The notes: generated by a model not told the origin, from the letters alone. 64,000 nt of DNA from Frankiaceae bacterium (GCA_016650445.1 JAENVS010000035.1:55327-119326), one strand, 5' to 3'. Positions 26,659-35,816 are shown, counted from the first letter of the stretch. A program made the numbers and translations.

Positions 26659-28013
26659 GGGGTCGACCTGGGAAGCGTGACGACGAACCGCGCGCCGCCA
26701 CCAGGTGCATCGAGCACGGCAACGGAACCGCCATGGTCCGCGACGTGCTGCGCCACCAGCGCGAGCCCGAGCCCGGTGCCGTCGTGCGCGGAACCTCCGC
26801 CGCGCGCAGAGGCTCGACGTCCCCGGCCGAACCGGTCGAAGATCATCCCTCGCTCTTCGACGGGGACGCCGGGACCGCTGTCGTCGACGACCAGTCGCAG
26901 CGACTCGTCGACGACGCCGCAGGTCACCGCGGTCGCCCCGCCCCCGTGCCGCTGGGCGTTTTCGAGCAGGTTGGAGAGAACCTGCTCGAAGCGGCGAGCG
27001 TCCAAAGGCCAGATGAGTGCACCGTCGACGTGCACCCGGTCAGGCCCGACCTGGTTGACGTGACAGGCCGCCCGCACCAGTGGACTGACTTCCAACGGCT
27101 GGAGGTCGACCGGGCGATCGCCCCTGGCAAGTGCGAGCAGGTCGGTGACGAGCGTGTTGAAGCGGTCGACCTCGGCCACCACGAGGTCGGTAGCCGCGGC
27201 GGACCGTACGTCGAACTGGTCTCGTCGGTTGGCCAGCACCGCGCTCGCGGCGGTCAGCGTTTGCAGCGGCGAGCGCAGCTCGTGGCTCACGTCTGCGGCG
27301 AAGCGACGATCACGGTCGATACGCCCGGCCAGCTCGTCCACCATCTCGTTGAACGAAGCGGTCAGTGGCGCGAGGTCAGGGTCGCGGTCCGGATCCAGTC
27401 TTCTTGTGAGGTCTCCTGCCGCGATCGTGCGGGCGGTGTCGGCAATGGACACAATCGGCCGCATGATCCGTCGGCTCGCCCACACCCCCAGGGCAGCCCC
27501 CGCGACAGTTGTGGCTATGGCGACGACCGCCAGGGTGAGCCCCAGCTGGCGAAGGGTCCGTTCGAGCTCCGTTTGCGTCGTGAGCTCGAAGTAGTCAGCT
27601 GACGTGCCCCGAAGCGGGACGCCCACGACGAGCGTCGGTGTGCCGTTGAGCCGCACCCGTTGTACGCCGGGTAGCCCGCGTGCTACGACGGTGCGTAGCG
27701 AGCGGGGGACCGCGGCAGTGATCCCGGTGTCGGCCGTCCGAGCGAACCAGCGGTCGTTCTTGAAGATCAACGGCCGTCGTCCCTGGCCGGTGTCGAGGGT
27801 CCGGAGTACGTCCACGATGTCGGCCGTGTCGGTCGCCAGGCCCTGCCGGACCACGGCGGCGTCGAAGTACGCCGCACGCGTCGCCGTACGTTCGCGCTCA
27901 GCGAGCAACGACTGACGCGTCAGCTCGTACGTCGCCGTCGCGAGAGAGGCCGAGACGACCAGCGCGCCGGCGGCGAAGACCACTCCGGCGCGTGCCCGCA
28001 GTCCGAGCCGCAT
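26655..28013 (-). CDS. Sensor histidine kinase with HAMP domain
   Basis: This encodes 452 residues. It has two membrane helices (about 10-30 and 160-185) flanking an extracytoplasmic sensor. A HAMP domain follows (RRIMRPIVSIADTARTIAAG). The HisKA segment has the phospho-accepting His in FAADVSHELRSPLQTL (about residue 242). The HATPase domain has LSNLLENAQRHGGG, VDDSGPGVP and GTGLGLALV. The order regulator - kinase - lipoprotein, each overlapping the next by 1-4 nt, matches the MtrA-MtrB-LpqB plan. This set lies within an accessory module, so it may be an additional paralogue. Confidence 0.9.
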   Translation of the reverse strand: MRLGLRARAGVVFAAGALVVSASLATATYELTRQSLLAERERTATRAAYFDAAVVRQGLATDTADIVDVLRTLDTGQGRRPLIFKNDRWFARTADTGITAAVPRSLRTVVARGLPGVQRVRLNGTPTLVVGVPLRGTSADYFELTTQTELERTLRQLGLTLAVVAIATTVAGAALGVWASRRIMRPIVSIADTARTIAAGDLTRRLDPDRDPDLAPLTASFNEMVDELAGRIDRDRRFAADVSHELRSPLQTLTAASAVLANRRDQFDVRSAAATDLVVAEVDRFNTLVTDLLALARGDRPVDLQPLEVSPLVRAACHVNQVGPDRVHVDGALIWPLDARRFEQVLSNLLENAQRHGGGATAVTCGVVDESLRLVVDDSGPGVPVEERGMIFDRFGRGRRASARGGGSAHDGTGLGLALVAQHVADHGGSVAVLDAPGGGARFVVTLPRSTP

Positions 28014-28684
28014 CACGCCATCTTGTAGCCGAGGCCGCGAATGGTCAGCAGGTGGACCGGGGCGGCTGGATCGACCTCGATCTTGCGACGGAGCCTGCCC
28101 ATGTGGACGTCGACGAGCCGCTCGTCGCCATAGTCGTAGTTCCAGACCTGCTCCAGCAGCTGCGACCGCGACAGGACCCGGCCGGCCTGGTCTGCGAGCG
28201 CACACAGCAGCCTGAACTCGGTGCGGGTCAAGGCCACCGGCTCACCGGACACCCGCACCTCGCCGGCGTCCTGCCTTATCTCGAGAGATCCGAACGTCTG
28301 CACCGTCAGCGCGGCCCCTGAGGGGTGGGACCGGCGTCGCAGAGCGCGCAGCCGAGCCGAGAGCTCTTTGACCTGCACCGGCTTGACCAGGTAGTCGTCG
28401 GCGCCCGCTTCAAGAGCCGCGACGATGTCGTGCGTGTCCTCGCGAGCGCTGACGACGACGATCGCCGCGTCCCCCAGCCGCCGGAGCCCGCGGATGCAGT
28501 CGAAGCCGTCCATCCCGGGAAGCATCAGGTCGACCAGCACAGTGTCCGACGGCTGGTCCTGCTGGCGTTGCAGGCCCTGCTCTGCGGAAGGGACGCTGCG
28601 AACCTGGTAGCCCTCGTCCTCGAGCGCGAGCTGCAGCGACAGCCTGATTCGGTCGTCGTCCTCCACGATCAGCACGCTGGGCAC
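28013..28684 (-). CDS. OmpR-family response regulator
   Basis: About 223 residues. The receiver has IVEDDDRIR, the phospho-acceptor in VLVDLMLPGMDGFD, and the conserved Lys in DDYLVKPVQ. The winged-helix output domain ends in VDVHMGRLRRKIEVD and LLTIRGLGYKMA. The stop overlaps the kinase start by 1 nt. GTG 28684 begins right at the receiver, but its ribosome site is poorly spaced; an in-frame ATG at 28774 is possible. Confidence 0.88.
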   Translation of the reverse strand: MPSVLIVEDDDRIRLSLQLALEDEGYQVRSVPSAEQGLQRQQDQPSDTVLVDLMLPGMDGFDCIRGLRRLGDAAIVVVSAREDTHDIVAALEAGADDYLVKPVQVKELSARLRALRRRSHPSGAALTVQTFGSLEIRQDAGEVRVSGEPVALTRTEFRLLCALADQAGRVLSRSQLLEQVWNYDYGDERLVDVHMGRLRRKIEVDPAAPVHLLTIRGLGYKMA

Positions 28685-28816
28685 GTCCTCATCATGACCC
28701 CAGCCGGACGCTGACCCGGCTGCCGACTGCGCGTCTGTCACGAAATCGACATCTTCCCGCGGGCTAGCTGCCATGCCTGGGACGCAGGCTTGGAACCTCA
28801 CCTAGGGAGGGCGCAG

Positions 28817-29182
28817 ATGATCGAGCCGTATGAGCCGAAGTCTTGCGACAGCGCCGATGAGCTCTGCTGCTGTCAGGCGATCGAGATCCATGTCCAGGGG
28901 GAGCTGGACCTGAGCACTGTGCCCCGCATGCGTGAGCGGCTGCACGAGGCGCTCAGTCTCCAGCCGGAGCGGCTGGTCGTCGACCTGTCGGAATGTACGT
29001 TCTTCGATGCCATGGGTATCAACATGCTGCTCGAGCTGCACCGCCGGGCCTGGCGGCAGAATGCCGCCTTCACCCTGCGCGGCTGCTCCGACCGCCACTA
29101 CCGACTACTCGCCTTGATGGGTTTGCGCAACGTCTTCGACATCGAGAGTCGGCGGGCGAGAAGCGGCTTCAGCGTCTCGTGA
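28817..29182 (+). CDS. STAS-domain anti-sigma factor antagonist
   Basis: A 121-residue protein with one STAS domain. The phosphorylatable Ser region is TFFDAMGINMLLELHRR, but the usual D-S-S/T is D-A-M, so the canonical serine is missing. IEIHVQGELDLSTVPRMRER is the N-terminal strand block. A CCC run near residue 15 is odd. Such proteins bind anti-sigma kinases and release sigma factors. Without the serine, control by phosphorylation is doubtful. ATG 28817 has AGGGAGG at 28804-28810. Confidence 0.8.
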   Translation: MIEPYEPKSCDSADELCCCQAIEIHVQGELDLSTVPRMRERLHEALSLQPERLVVDLSECTFFDAMGINMLLELHRRAWRQNAAFTLRGCSDRHYRLLALMGLRNVFDIESRRARSGFSVS

Positions 29183-29192
29183 GAGCCGCTGC

Positions 29193-29579
29193 ATGACGGA
29201 CGCTGCGCCGCCTCTGCCGCTGCCCGTCGTTGAGTTCGTCCGTGGCCACATCTCCTCGTTGCTCCAGCTGGAAGCACTGTTGCTGGTCTTCGAGACTGGA
29301 GGGAGGCCGAGGTCGGTCGCCCAGCTGGCTGCGGAGATGTACGTGCCGTCCGGTGCAGTTGCCGACTGGCTTGACGACTTCTGTGCGCACGGCTTCTGCG
29401 AGCGGGTCGACGAGGGCTACCGCATGGCCGACGACCAGCACGCCTTCGAGCTCCTGTCCGCTGTCGCCGACTGTTACATGCGTCGGCGCATCTCGCTCGG
29501 CCGGCTGATCTTCAGCCCGCGGTACGAGGACCCCCGCGGTTCGTTCTCCGACGCGTTCCGGATCAGGAGAGAGCGCTGA
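29193..29579 (+). CDS. Winged-helix-like hypothetical protein
   Basis: A 128-residue protein. The middle, GGRPRSVAQLAAEMYVPSGA then VADWLDDFCAHGFCERV, has the pattern of a winged helix-turn-helix. The first 40 residues and the last 50 are of unknown type. It may bind DNA or a protein partner. The stop overlaps the start of the next gene by 1 nt, so it belongs to a tight STAS - wHTH - two-membrane-protein operon. Confidence 0.6.
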   Translation: MTDAAPPLPLPVVEFVRGHISSLLQLEALLLVFETGGRPRSVAQLAAEMYVPSGAVADWLDDFCAHGFCERVDEGYRMADDQHAFELLSAVADCYMRRRISLGRLIFSPRYEDPRGSFSDAFRIRRER

Positions 29580-29836
29580 TGGCCGGTCTCGTGTACTTCC
29601 TGTGCGCCGTGACCAGCGTTGCCTGCGCGGCGCTGCTGCTGCGACAATGGCGGCGCACTCGCATGCCGCTGCTCATGTGGAGCGCGCTCGGCTTCGCCGG
29701 CCTGGCTGTCAACAACGTCTTGCTGTTCGTGGACCGCGTGGTTGTGCCCGATCGCGATCTGCTCATCCTCCGGGACGCCTCTGGTCTCGCGGCCCTCACG
29801 GTTCTGCTATTCGGCCTGATCTGGGAGTCTCGATGA
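29579..29836 (+). CDS. DUF5985-like small membrane protein 1
   Basis: An 85-residue protein with three membrane helices (VYFLCAVTSVACAALLL, LMWSALGFAGLAVNNVLLFV, LAALTVLLFGLIWESR). Paired genes of this kind occur together in bacteria and are assigned to DUF5985 from memory. It is coupled to its neighbours through 1-nt and 4-nt overlaps. Function unknown. Confidence 0.65.
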   Translation: MAGLVYFLCAVTSVACAALLLRQWRRTRMPLLMWSALGFAGLAVNNVLLFVDRVVVPDRDLLILRDASGLAALTVLLFGLIWESR

Positions 29837-30141
29837 GCGACTTCCTGCAGGGCGCCACCATGCTCGCCGCGTTCGCGATCGCCGTGCTCTTCCTCCGCTT
29901 CTGGCGCGACACCGGCGATCGTCTCTTCGCCGTCTTCGCGGCGGCCTTCACCTTTTTTGGGAGCAGCCGCATCGCGCTTCACGTTCTCGACGCCGACTCT
30001 GAGGCCCGGACGTGGGTCTACGCACTTCGTGCTGCAACCTTCTTGGCGATCATCGCCGCAGTGATCGACAAGAACCTCAGAGGCGAGACGGAACTGCCTA
30101 CAGGGGACGAGGAACCTGGTCGCAGGGCGTCAGCGGACTAG
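29833..30141 (+). CDS. DUF5985-like small membrane protein 2
   Basis: A 102-residue protein, paralogue-like partner of the preceding one. It has three helices (TMLAAFAIAVLFLRFWRDTG, LFAVFAAAFTFFGSSRIALH, AATFLAIIAAVIDKN) and a charged C-terminal tail. The shared helix pattern and 4-nt overlap (ATGA) suggest the two proteins form a heteromer. Function unknown. Confidence 0.65.
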   Translation: MSDFLQGATMLAAFAIAVLFLRFWRDTGDRLFAVFAAAFTFFGSSRIALHVLDADSEARTWVYALRAATFLAIIAAVIDKNLRGETELPTGDEEPGRRASAD

Positions 30142-30178
30142 ACCTGGCCGAGTAAGGGGCCAGCGCACCACCAGGTCT
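30140..30178. terminator. Hairpin between convergent genes
   Basis: AGACCTGG (30140-30147) pairs with CCAGGTCT (30171-30178). An alternative inner stem CTGGCC/GGCCAG is nested inside. It lies at the end of the STAS operon and just past the end of the opposing DUF2254 gene, where a bidirectional terminator is expected. There is no U-tract. Confidence 0.5.
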
Positions 30179-30182
30179 GGGT

Positions 30183-31367
30183 TCACCCGAGCTCGAGGTC
30201 GAAGGTCGTCAGCGCCGCTCGATGCTCGGGCACCGCTGCGGCTGTGACGTCCGACAGCAACGTCAGCAACCGATCCCGCACCTGGATGGCGTCGCGGCCG
30301 TACTGCGCGATCTCCCGGAGGCCGAGAGCGAGGAAGTCTGCCATGGTGTGTGCTGGGACGATCAGCCGGACGGTTCCCGCCTCGTCGGTGTGGAGGCCGT
30401 CAGGCAGTGACCTGGTCGCAAGCCGGCGCAGGATGTCGTGCAGCTGGTCAAGCGCCTGCACCGCCGTCGTGGGGTCGTTGATGCCGGGTGAGAGCGCGCG
30501 TTCTCCGATGTCCACCAGCTGACGGATGCCGAAGTCGACGTCCTGCTTCATGGTGCGGTCCACCCCGAGGTGGATGGCTCGGCAGACAGCCGCGACATCC
30601 AGCTTTGCCGGGTCACCGACAACGGCGAACAAAGGGGCGCCTTCGGGCACGAAGGCGCCGATCGCGACCTCGGTGACCAGCACGACGTCGGCAGACTCGG
30701 CCAGGCGAACCAGCTTCGTGTCGTTGCGCGACACGATGACGCCGGAACTGGCGGCTGGAACGAGCAAGGCCGGGGCCGGTAGCGCCGGTCGTGCGCCCGG
30801 AACGCGGCCGCGTCCCGGCGGAATCTGCTTCTCGAGCGTACGGATGGCCTCGCGTCCGACGGCCTCGACAATGGAGGAGACCTGAATCGCCGTCGCGATG
30901 TGATGGATGTAGGCGACGAACACCCCGACGCTGAGCAGCAGAAGCGCCATACCGACCGTGGTTGCGACGGCGGGGACGAAGCGGGCCTCGCTGCTGTTGA
31001 CGGTCCGAAGCACCATGACGGCGTACACGAACGTCGCTACGAACACGCCGAGGGACAGCTGTGTCTGCCGGTCGCGCAGGAAGGTCCGCAGCACGCGGGG
31101 AGAGAACTGCGAGCTGGTCAGCTGGAGCACGACGATCGTGATCGAGAAGACCAGCCCGGTGAAGGTGATCATGGACGTGGTGATCGCGGACAGGACCTCG
31201 CGGGCTCCGTCGGGTCCGGCCCCGAACGCGTACCGAAGGTCGCGTTGATGGGCTCGATCGAGCCGCACGAGCCCCAGCGCCAGGCCGAGGGCCACGAGAA
31301 CGGCGATGGCAGGAATCGCCCAGAAACCGGTCCGGATCGACTCGTTCAGACGGGCTAGTCTGTTCAC
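30183..31367 (-). CDS. DUF2254 integral membrane protein
   Basis: A 394-residue protein with four N-terminal membrane helices (about 15-35, 60-85, 105-125, 140-160). A long cytoplasmic part carries family-typical blocks: TSMITFTGLVFSITIVVLQL, SSQFSPRVLRTFLRDRQTQL, QDVDFGIRQLVDIGERALSP and GINDPTTAVQALDQL. The family may have a channel-like role, which is unproven. GTG 31367 is supported by TTGGAGGCG upstream on the minus strand. The frame upstream of it lacks coding character. Confidence 0.88.
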   Translation of the reverse strand: MNRLARLNESIRTGFWAIPAIAVLVALGLALGLVRLDRAHQRDLRYAFGAGPDGAREVLSAITTSMITFTGLVFSITIVVLQLTSSQFSPRVLRTFLRDRQTQLSLGVFVATFVYAVMVLRTVNSSEARFVPAVATTVGMALLLLSVGVFVAYIHHIATAIQVSSIVEAVGREAIRTLEKQIPPGRGRVPGARPALPAPALLVPAASSGVIVSRNDTKLVRLAESADVVLVTEVAIGAFVPEGAPLFAVVGDPAKLDVAAVCRAIHLGVDRTMKQDVDFGIRQLVDIGERALSPGINDPTTAVQALDQLHDILRRLATRSLPDGLHTDEAGTVRLIVPAHTMADFLALGLREIAQYGRDAIQVRDRLLTLLSDVTAAAVPEHRAALTTFDLELG

Positions 31368-31546
31368 GTAGCGCCTCCAAGGTGATCGCCCCGACCCGTC
31401 GCGTCCCCGTTCTCGGGTCGTCGCATCTCTGCGGGAGTAGAGCACGCAGCGGTGACGCCCTCGAACTGGCAACCGCGCGCCGGAGGCGTACGCGAGTCGA
31501 TCGCTTTTCACTGAGTGCGGCGGCCCGAATCGGGTAGAGGTCGTAC

Positions 31547-31876
31547 ATGACCCCGACCGAAACGCGAACGGGGCACGAGGCGGCTGCGCCCGTTCCCTCA
31601 CGATCGAAGGCTCGTCCCAGGACCCCGACCAGGGTCAGCGGCGTATGGATCGCCACGGTCGGCTTTGCCGTGCTGTTGCTGCTGCTTGCCATCTTCCTGT
31701 TGCAGAACGGCCAGCGGGTTCAGGTCAGCTACCTGGGCATCCACGCACGACTTCCCCTAGCGGTTGCCATGCTGCTCTCGGCCGTCGGGTGCGCACTGCT
31801 CGTCGCGACCGCGGGTGTGGCACGAGTGCTGCAGCTGCGTCACGCCACCCGCGCCAACGGCGCGCACCGAGCCTGA
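31547..31876 (+). CDS. LapA-domain small membrane protein
   Basis: A 109-residue protein with two membrane helices (VWIATVGFAVLLLLLAIFLL and LAVAMLLSAVGCALLVATAG). Between them is the LapA-type loop QNGQRVQVSYLGIHARLPLA. A charged N-terminal tail precedes the helices. LapA/YciS-like domains occur in many bacteria, with roles in membrane and envelope homeostasis. The next gene starts 42 nt after its stop. Confidence 0.8.
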   Translation: MTPTETRTGHEAAAPVPSRSKARPRTPTRVSGVWIATVGFAVLLLLLAIFLLQNGQRVQVSYLGIHARLPLAVAMLLSAVGCALLVATAGVARVLQLRHATRANGAHRA

Positions 31877-31917
31877 CGGCGCGGTCCGCGCCGGGCCGTC
31901 GCGGTCGGCGCCGTCTG

Positions 31918-33996
31918 GTGTCCTGGCTGCTGCGGCTGAGCGCCGCCGCGTGCCTCACGATCTTGGTTGTCTCTGTGACCTGTCAGGCCACGCTTCTGGA
32001 CTCCGGCTTCACGGCTCGCTCCGTCGAGGCCGCCGACGGCTACGAACGCCTCTACAGCGAGATCTTGCCTTCCCGCGCTGTCCAGAAGGCCTTGCGCGAA
32101 CAACTGTCCGGCCTCCCGGTGGACGCCACCTACGTGACCTCGAACGTGCGGCTGCTGCTGCCGCCTGATGTCCTGGCGGCGGTACTGACCAGGCTGGAGA
32201 GCCAGTACGTCCAGGTCGTGACCGGTCGCCGGGGGGCAGTGTCGGTTCCGGAAGTGCTCCAGCCCGTTGTCGACCGCGCTGTGACCGTTCTTCAGGATCT
32301 GGTCCCCGGGCTGGTGGCGTCAGCACCGCGACTGACGCCGCAGGCGGTGGCCGAGTTCGATCGGCAGTTCGCGATCTGGCTCGCCGATCTGCAGGTAGGG
32401 CGGCTACCGGTGGCCCTGCCCTCGGTGACGCTGACCTCGGGGGCCGTTACGCAGATGGCCTCCGTTCTCACATCGGGGCTGAGTCGCCCTGAGGCAGCTT
32501 CCCTCACCGAGCCGTTGTTCAGCCTGCTCAGGCGGGGCGACCTGACCGGCGCCTTGGCCATGGTGCTGCCGCACTACCTCGACGGGCGTTTCCGCGCCGC
32601 GCTCAGGGCACAGCTCGATGCTGTTTCATCGGCGCTCTATGCCTCGGTGCCTCGACCAGCCAATGAGGACCTGAGCCGACGACTCCTCCTCCCTCTCGGG
32701 TCCTGGTGGATCGACCTTCTGATGGCCGTCCTCACCTTGCTGCTCCTGCTCCTGAGCCTGCGGCGGGCGACGGTGCGCTGGCGCGAGATGCTCACGGTCG
32801 TCGTCGTCGCGGTCGCGGTCGGGGCGATCGCCGGAGTGTTCCTCACCAGCGTGCTCCCTGACCCGCTACGAGACGCCTCCCAGCTGGTAGCGGCGTCCCC
32901 TGCGCAGCGAAGCCTGCTGGCGGACGTCGACGGCCAGCTCCGCTCCGGCATCTCCCACACGTACCTGAGCCTGCTCGCGTTGTCGGCCGTGGCCGGGATG
33001 GCAGGCGCGCTGCTGCTTCGCGCGTTCGCCGGCCGTGGGCGTCCGGCTGCCCGCCGGTCGCTGCTGACCGGCACTGCCACCGCACTGATCGCTACCAGCG
33101 CAGCAGCTGTGCTCGTCGCGACGGGGACACCGGTGGCGACCTGCAACGGCCTGCAGCGACTGTGTCAACGCGGCTATGACGAGGTGAGCTACCTCGCCAC
33201 GCACAACGCCATGGCCAGCAGCAGTCGCGGGTTCGTCAACGCAGACCAGGATCCGGATCTGGAAGGTCAGCTCGACAACGGCGTCCGAGCGCTCATGCTC
33301 GACTTCCGCTACTGGACCACCCCTGCCGAGCTGCGGGACTTCGTGCTCTCTTTGGATCCGCAGACCCATACCGCGTGGGAGCGCATCCTCACGCCCCTCG
33401 CGAGCCGACCCGGCGTCTGGCTGTGCCACAACGTCTGCCAGCTTGGCGCCGACAATGCGATAGACCAGCTGCGTCGGGTAGGCATGTGGCTGCGGCAGCA
33501 CCCGGACGCCGTGGTCACGCTCATCATCGAAGATCACGTCTCCGCGGCCGACGTGCGCAGCACCATCGAGAAGGCCGGCCTGCGCAGGCTGACCGCCACC
33601 CCGCCGACGCGCGGAGCACCCTGGCCGACGTTGGGACGCATGGTGGCGCAAGACCGCCGGCTCGTGGTGATGACCGAACGAGCTCGGCCCGACAGCGGCT
33701 GGCTGCGCAACTTCTACACGTACGCCGCGGAGACGCCGTACGAAACTAAGAGCGCGCAGGCGCTCACGTGCGCCGCAGGCCGAGGACACGCGGACGCAGG
33801 GCTGTTCCTGCTCAACAACTGGGTCTCCACACCGGCGCCCGGACGGGCAGCTGCAAGCTACGTCAATGCCGCTGGATTCCTACAGCGCAGGATCGCCCGA
33901 TGCATGGCCGAACGCGGCATCAAACCCACCTTCGTTGCCGTCGACTTCGCGCAGACCGGGCAGGCACTCGCCGTCGTCGAGGGTTTGAACTCCTGA
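31918..33996 (+). CDS. Membrane protein with PI-PLC X-like domain
   Basis: This encodes 692 residues. The N-terminal part has a signal-anchor helix (SWLLRLSAAACLTILVVSVT), an extracytoplasmic region and three more helices up to about residue 415. The C-terminal 280 residues are a PLC-like phosphodiesterase TIM barrel: SYLATHNAMASSSRG with the catalytic His, NGVRALMLDFRYW, WLCHNVCQLG and VTLIIEDHV. It would cleave a phosphodiester of a lipid or wall glycopolymer outside the cell. GTG 31918 places the start just before the first helix. Confidence 0.78.
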   Translation: MSWLLRLSAAACLTILVVSVTCQATLLDSGFTARSVEAADGYERLYSEILPSRAVQKALREQLSGLPVDATYVTSNVRLLLPPDVLAAVLTRLESQYVQVVTGRRGAVSVPEVLQPVVDRAVTVLQDLVPGLVASAPRLTPQAVAEFDRQFAIWLADLQVGRLPVALPSVTLTSGAVTQMASVLTSGLSRPEAASLTEPLFSLLRRGDLTGALAMVLPHYLDGRFRAALRAQLDAVSSALYASVPRPANEDLSRRLLLPLGSWWIDLLMAVLTLLLLLLSLRRATVRWREMLTVVVVAVAVGAIAGVFLTSVLPDPLRDASQLVAASPAQRSLLADVDGQLRSGISHTYLSLLALSAVAGMAGALLLRAFAGRGRPAARRSLLTGTATALIATSAAAVLVATGTPVATCNGLQRLCQRGYDEVSYLATHNAMASSSRGFVNADQDPDLEGQLDNGVRALMLDFRYWTTPAELRDFVLSLDPQTHTAWERILTPLASRPGVWLCHNVCQLGADNAIDQLRRVGMWLRQHPDAVVTLIIEDHVSAADVRSTIEKAGLRRLTATPPTRGAPWPTLGRMVAQDRRLVVMTERARPDSGWLRNFYTYAAETPYETKSAQALTCAAGRGHADAGLFLLNNWVSTPAPGRAAASYVNAAGFLQRRIARCMAERGIKPTFVAVDFAQTGQALAVVEGLNS

Positions 33997-34110
33997 CGGA
34001 GCCCTTGGCGGGCCTGGCAGGGCGGATCATGTCGGCCGACTTCATCTGCACGTCGAGACACCTAGGAGCCGCTGGCTGGCACGAGCGCCGACACCCCACG
34101 CGGTAGCTGC

Positions 34111-34160
34111 TCGTCCACAGCCCGATGACGGGACATGCCCGGCTGGCCTACGTTTCCACC
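34111..34160 (+). promoter_or_regulatory. Promoter of cpaF fragment D, leaderless
   Basis: The GTCCACAG box (34111-34120) is followed by a -35-like TGACGG (34126-34131), a 17-nt spacer, -10 TACGTT (34149-34154), 6 nt, and the GTG at 34161. Fragment F has the same geometry to the base, although the sequences between the motifs differ. This conservation argues that the promoter is functional. Confidence 0.55.
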
Positions 34161-34610
34161 GTGAGCGCGGTCGACACGGTCGAGGCGGAGGTCCGCGAAC
34201 TGGTCCGCCGCCGTGGGCTGGACCCGATCGAGGACCGCGCCGCGGTACGCCGCCTCGTCGACGATGTCATCGCCGAGTACGACGAACGTGCCCTCACCTC
34301 CAGCCTCGCGCCGCTGCCCGACTCGCGCACAGCTGCCCGCGCCGTCTACGACGCGGTCGCCGGCTTCGGGCCCTTGCAGCGCCACCTCGACGACCCGACG
34401 GTCGAGGAGATCTGGATCAATGAGCCGGGGCGTGTCTTTATCGCCCGCCGTGGGTCATCCGAGCTGACGACGACGATCCTCAACGACGGGCAGGTCCGCG
34501 ACCTCGTCGAGAAGATGCTCAAGACGACCGGCCGCCGAGTTGATCTTTCAACTCCATTTGTCGACGCGATACTCCCAAACCATCCTGATAGCTCTCGTCA
34601 CGCTGTGTAG
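34161..34610 (+). CDS. cpaF 5' fragment copy D, intact N-terminal domain
   Basis: An open frame of 149 residues. The first 137 or so match intact CpaF closely (VEAEVRELVRRRGLDPIEDR, TVEEIWINEPGRVFIARRGS, LVEKMLKTTGRRVDLSTPFV). It then crosses the shared core (34560-34591) and stops after LPNHPDSSRHAV. The product would be only the CpaF N-terminal domain, without Walker A or hexamer ATPase parts. The 71 nt before the core divergence (34500-34570) are identical to intact cpaF (42989-43059), which suggests recent recombination between D and the functional gene. Confidence 0.85.
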   Translation: MSAVDTVEAEVRELVRRRGLDPIEDRAAVRRLVDDVIAEYDERALTSSLAPLPDSRTAARAVYDAVAGFGPLQRHLDDPTVEEIWINEPGRVFIARRGSSELTTTILNDGQVRDLVEKMLKTTGRRVDLSTPFVDAILPNHPDSSRHAV

Positions 34611-34663
34611 CAGCTCAAGGTGAGGACCTGAGGACTTGGTGCACGCAGCGCTGTTCCGAGACC

Positions 34664-34683
34664 GGGGCGAGGCAGCTCGCCCC
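34664..34683. terminator. GC-rich 8-bp hairpin
   Basis: GGGGCGAG (34664-34671) and CTCGCCCC (34676-34683) form a perfect stem with the loop GCAG. It lies 54 nt after the end of fragment D and 26 nt past the end of the opposing secreted-protein gene. A short CCCTTT follows on the plus strand. It is likely a terminator for one or both. Confidence 0.5.
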
Positions 34684-34709
34684 GCCCTTTGCCGCTGCAC
34701 GGTCGTAGG

Positions 34710-35816
34710 TCAGCTCAGGGTCCCGGTCATGAAGACGGGGCGGTACTTCGCGACATTGGACGAGGTGTCGGGGCCACCGTCGCGGAGGTAGGCGAAGACC
34801 AGCTTCTTCGCCATGGAGTACTGCGGCAGCTCGATGGGGTGCGCGTCCGACGGGACGTTGAAGTCGCGGGTGACCTGCGCCGGGTCGGGCGTGTAGGTGT
34901 AGACGTGGGCTCGCTTGTAGAAGCCGGTCGGCGTCGGCGCCGTCCATGCGGTCAGGTCACTCGTGGTGTAGCCCTGCGTCAGCGCGCGGTATCCCTGCGC
35001 GGACTTGACCACCGAGAAGTGGGGCTGCCCGAGGTTGAGCCCACCGAAGATGCGGGCGGACATGACGGGCACGGCGGACCACGCAGCTCCGTCCCAGTAC
35101 TCCACCGCTCCGTCGAGGAAGTGGCCAGCGGGCACCCGCGCCAGGTGGGCGAAGCACGCGAACCCGACGTAGGTGTTCTCGTACCCGTAGACGTAGGTGT
35201 AGTCCTTGTCGGCCAGCACCGCGCTCCCGTAGTACGTCGGGTAGAACTGTGCGTCCGGCTGCACCGTGTTGGCGATGAGAAAGCGGTTGGTCGTGATGGC
35301 CCCCACGGCGAAGGTCGTGGTGCTCACGGGCGCGACGTCGACCCGGATCGGGATGCTGGCAGCGTCCGCCTCGACGAGCCACAGGGTCTGGTAGATCGTG
35401 CTGCCCTCGACCACCGCGCCGGCGGGAACGTAGAACGTGTTCGGCAGCGGGGAGGGGAACAAGTCGGTGCCGCCGGGACCGGTGATCGTCCTGCTCAGGG
35501 CGCCGGACTTCTCCTGCACGACATAGGAGCTGTGGATGCGCGGGGTCGTCGCGTCCCGCGAGCCGTTCGGCTTCACCTTGCCGAGGTAGGTGTTGTCGAA
35601 GACGTAGACGGTGCGGCCGTCGGGCAGTCGCACGCTGCTCGCCATCGCGCCACCCGTCCAGGCATTTCCCTTGGACGCGTTGCCGTAGGAGTCGAACAGC
35701 TTCTGCAGCTTCGGGTTGGCAGCGACATCGACCGCGGCAGACGCGACCGGGGGGTGGACAGCAGCGGACGCACCGAGGGCAGCGGCTGCCAGCGCGACAG
35801 CGAACCGGAGCTTCAT
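34710..35816 (-). CDS. Secreted protein of unknown function
   Basis: This encodes 368 residues with a clear signal peptide (MKLRFAVALAAAALGASAAV, cleavage after ASA). The mature protein is rich in beta-strand motifs with aromatic residues (TVYVFDNTYLGKV, FAYLRDGGPD, YTYVYGYENTYVGFACF), as in five-bladed propeller or DUF4185-like carbohydrate-binding folds. I do not assign a family firmly. ATG 35816 has AGAGGAAC upstream. It is the first gene after boundary copy D and points toward it. Confidence 0.7.
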   Translation of the reverse strand: MKLRFAVALAAAALGASAAVHPPVASAAVDVAANPKLQKLFDSYGNASKGNAWTGGAMASSVRLPDGRTVYVFDNTYLGKVKPNGSRDATTPRIHSSYVVQEKSGALSRTITGPGGTDLFPSPLPNTFYVPAGAVVEGSTIYQTLWLVEADAASIPIRVDVAPVSTTTFAVGAITTNRFLIANTVQPDAQFYPTYYGSAVLADKDYTYVYGYENTYVGFACFAHLARVPAGHFLDGAVEYWDGAAWSAVPVMSARIFGGLNLGQPHFSVVKSAQGYRALTQGYTTSDLTAWTAPTPTGFYKRAHVYTYTPDPAQVTRDFNVPSDAHPIELPQYSMAKKLVFAYLRDGGPDTSSNVAKYRPVFMTGTLS

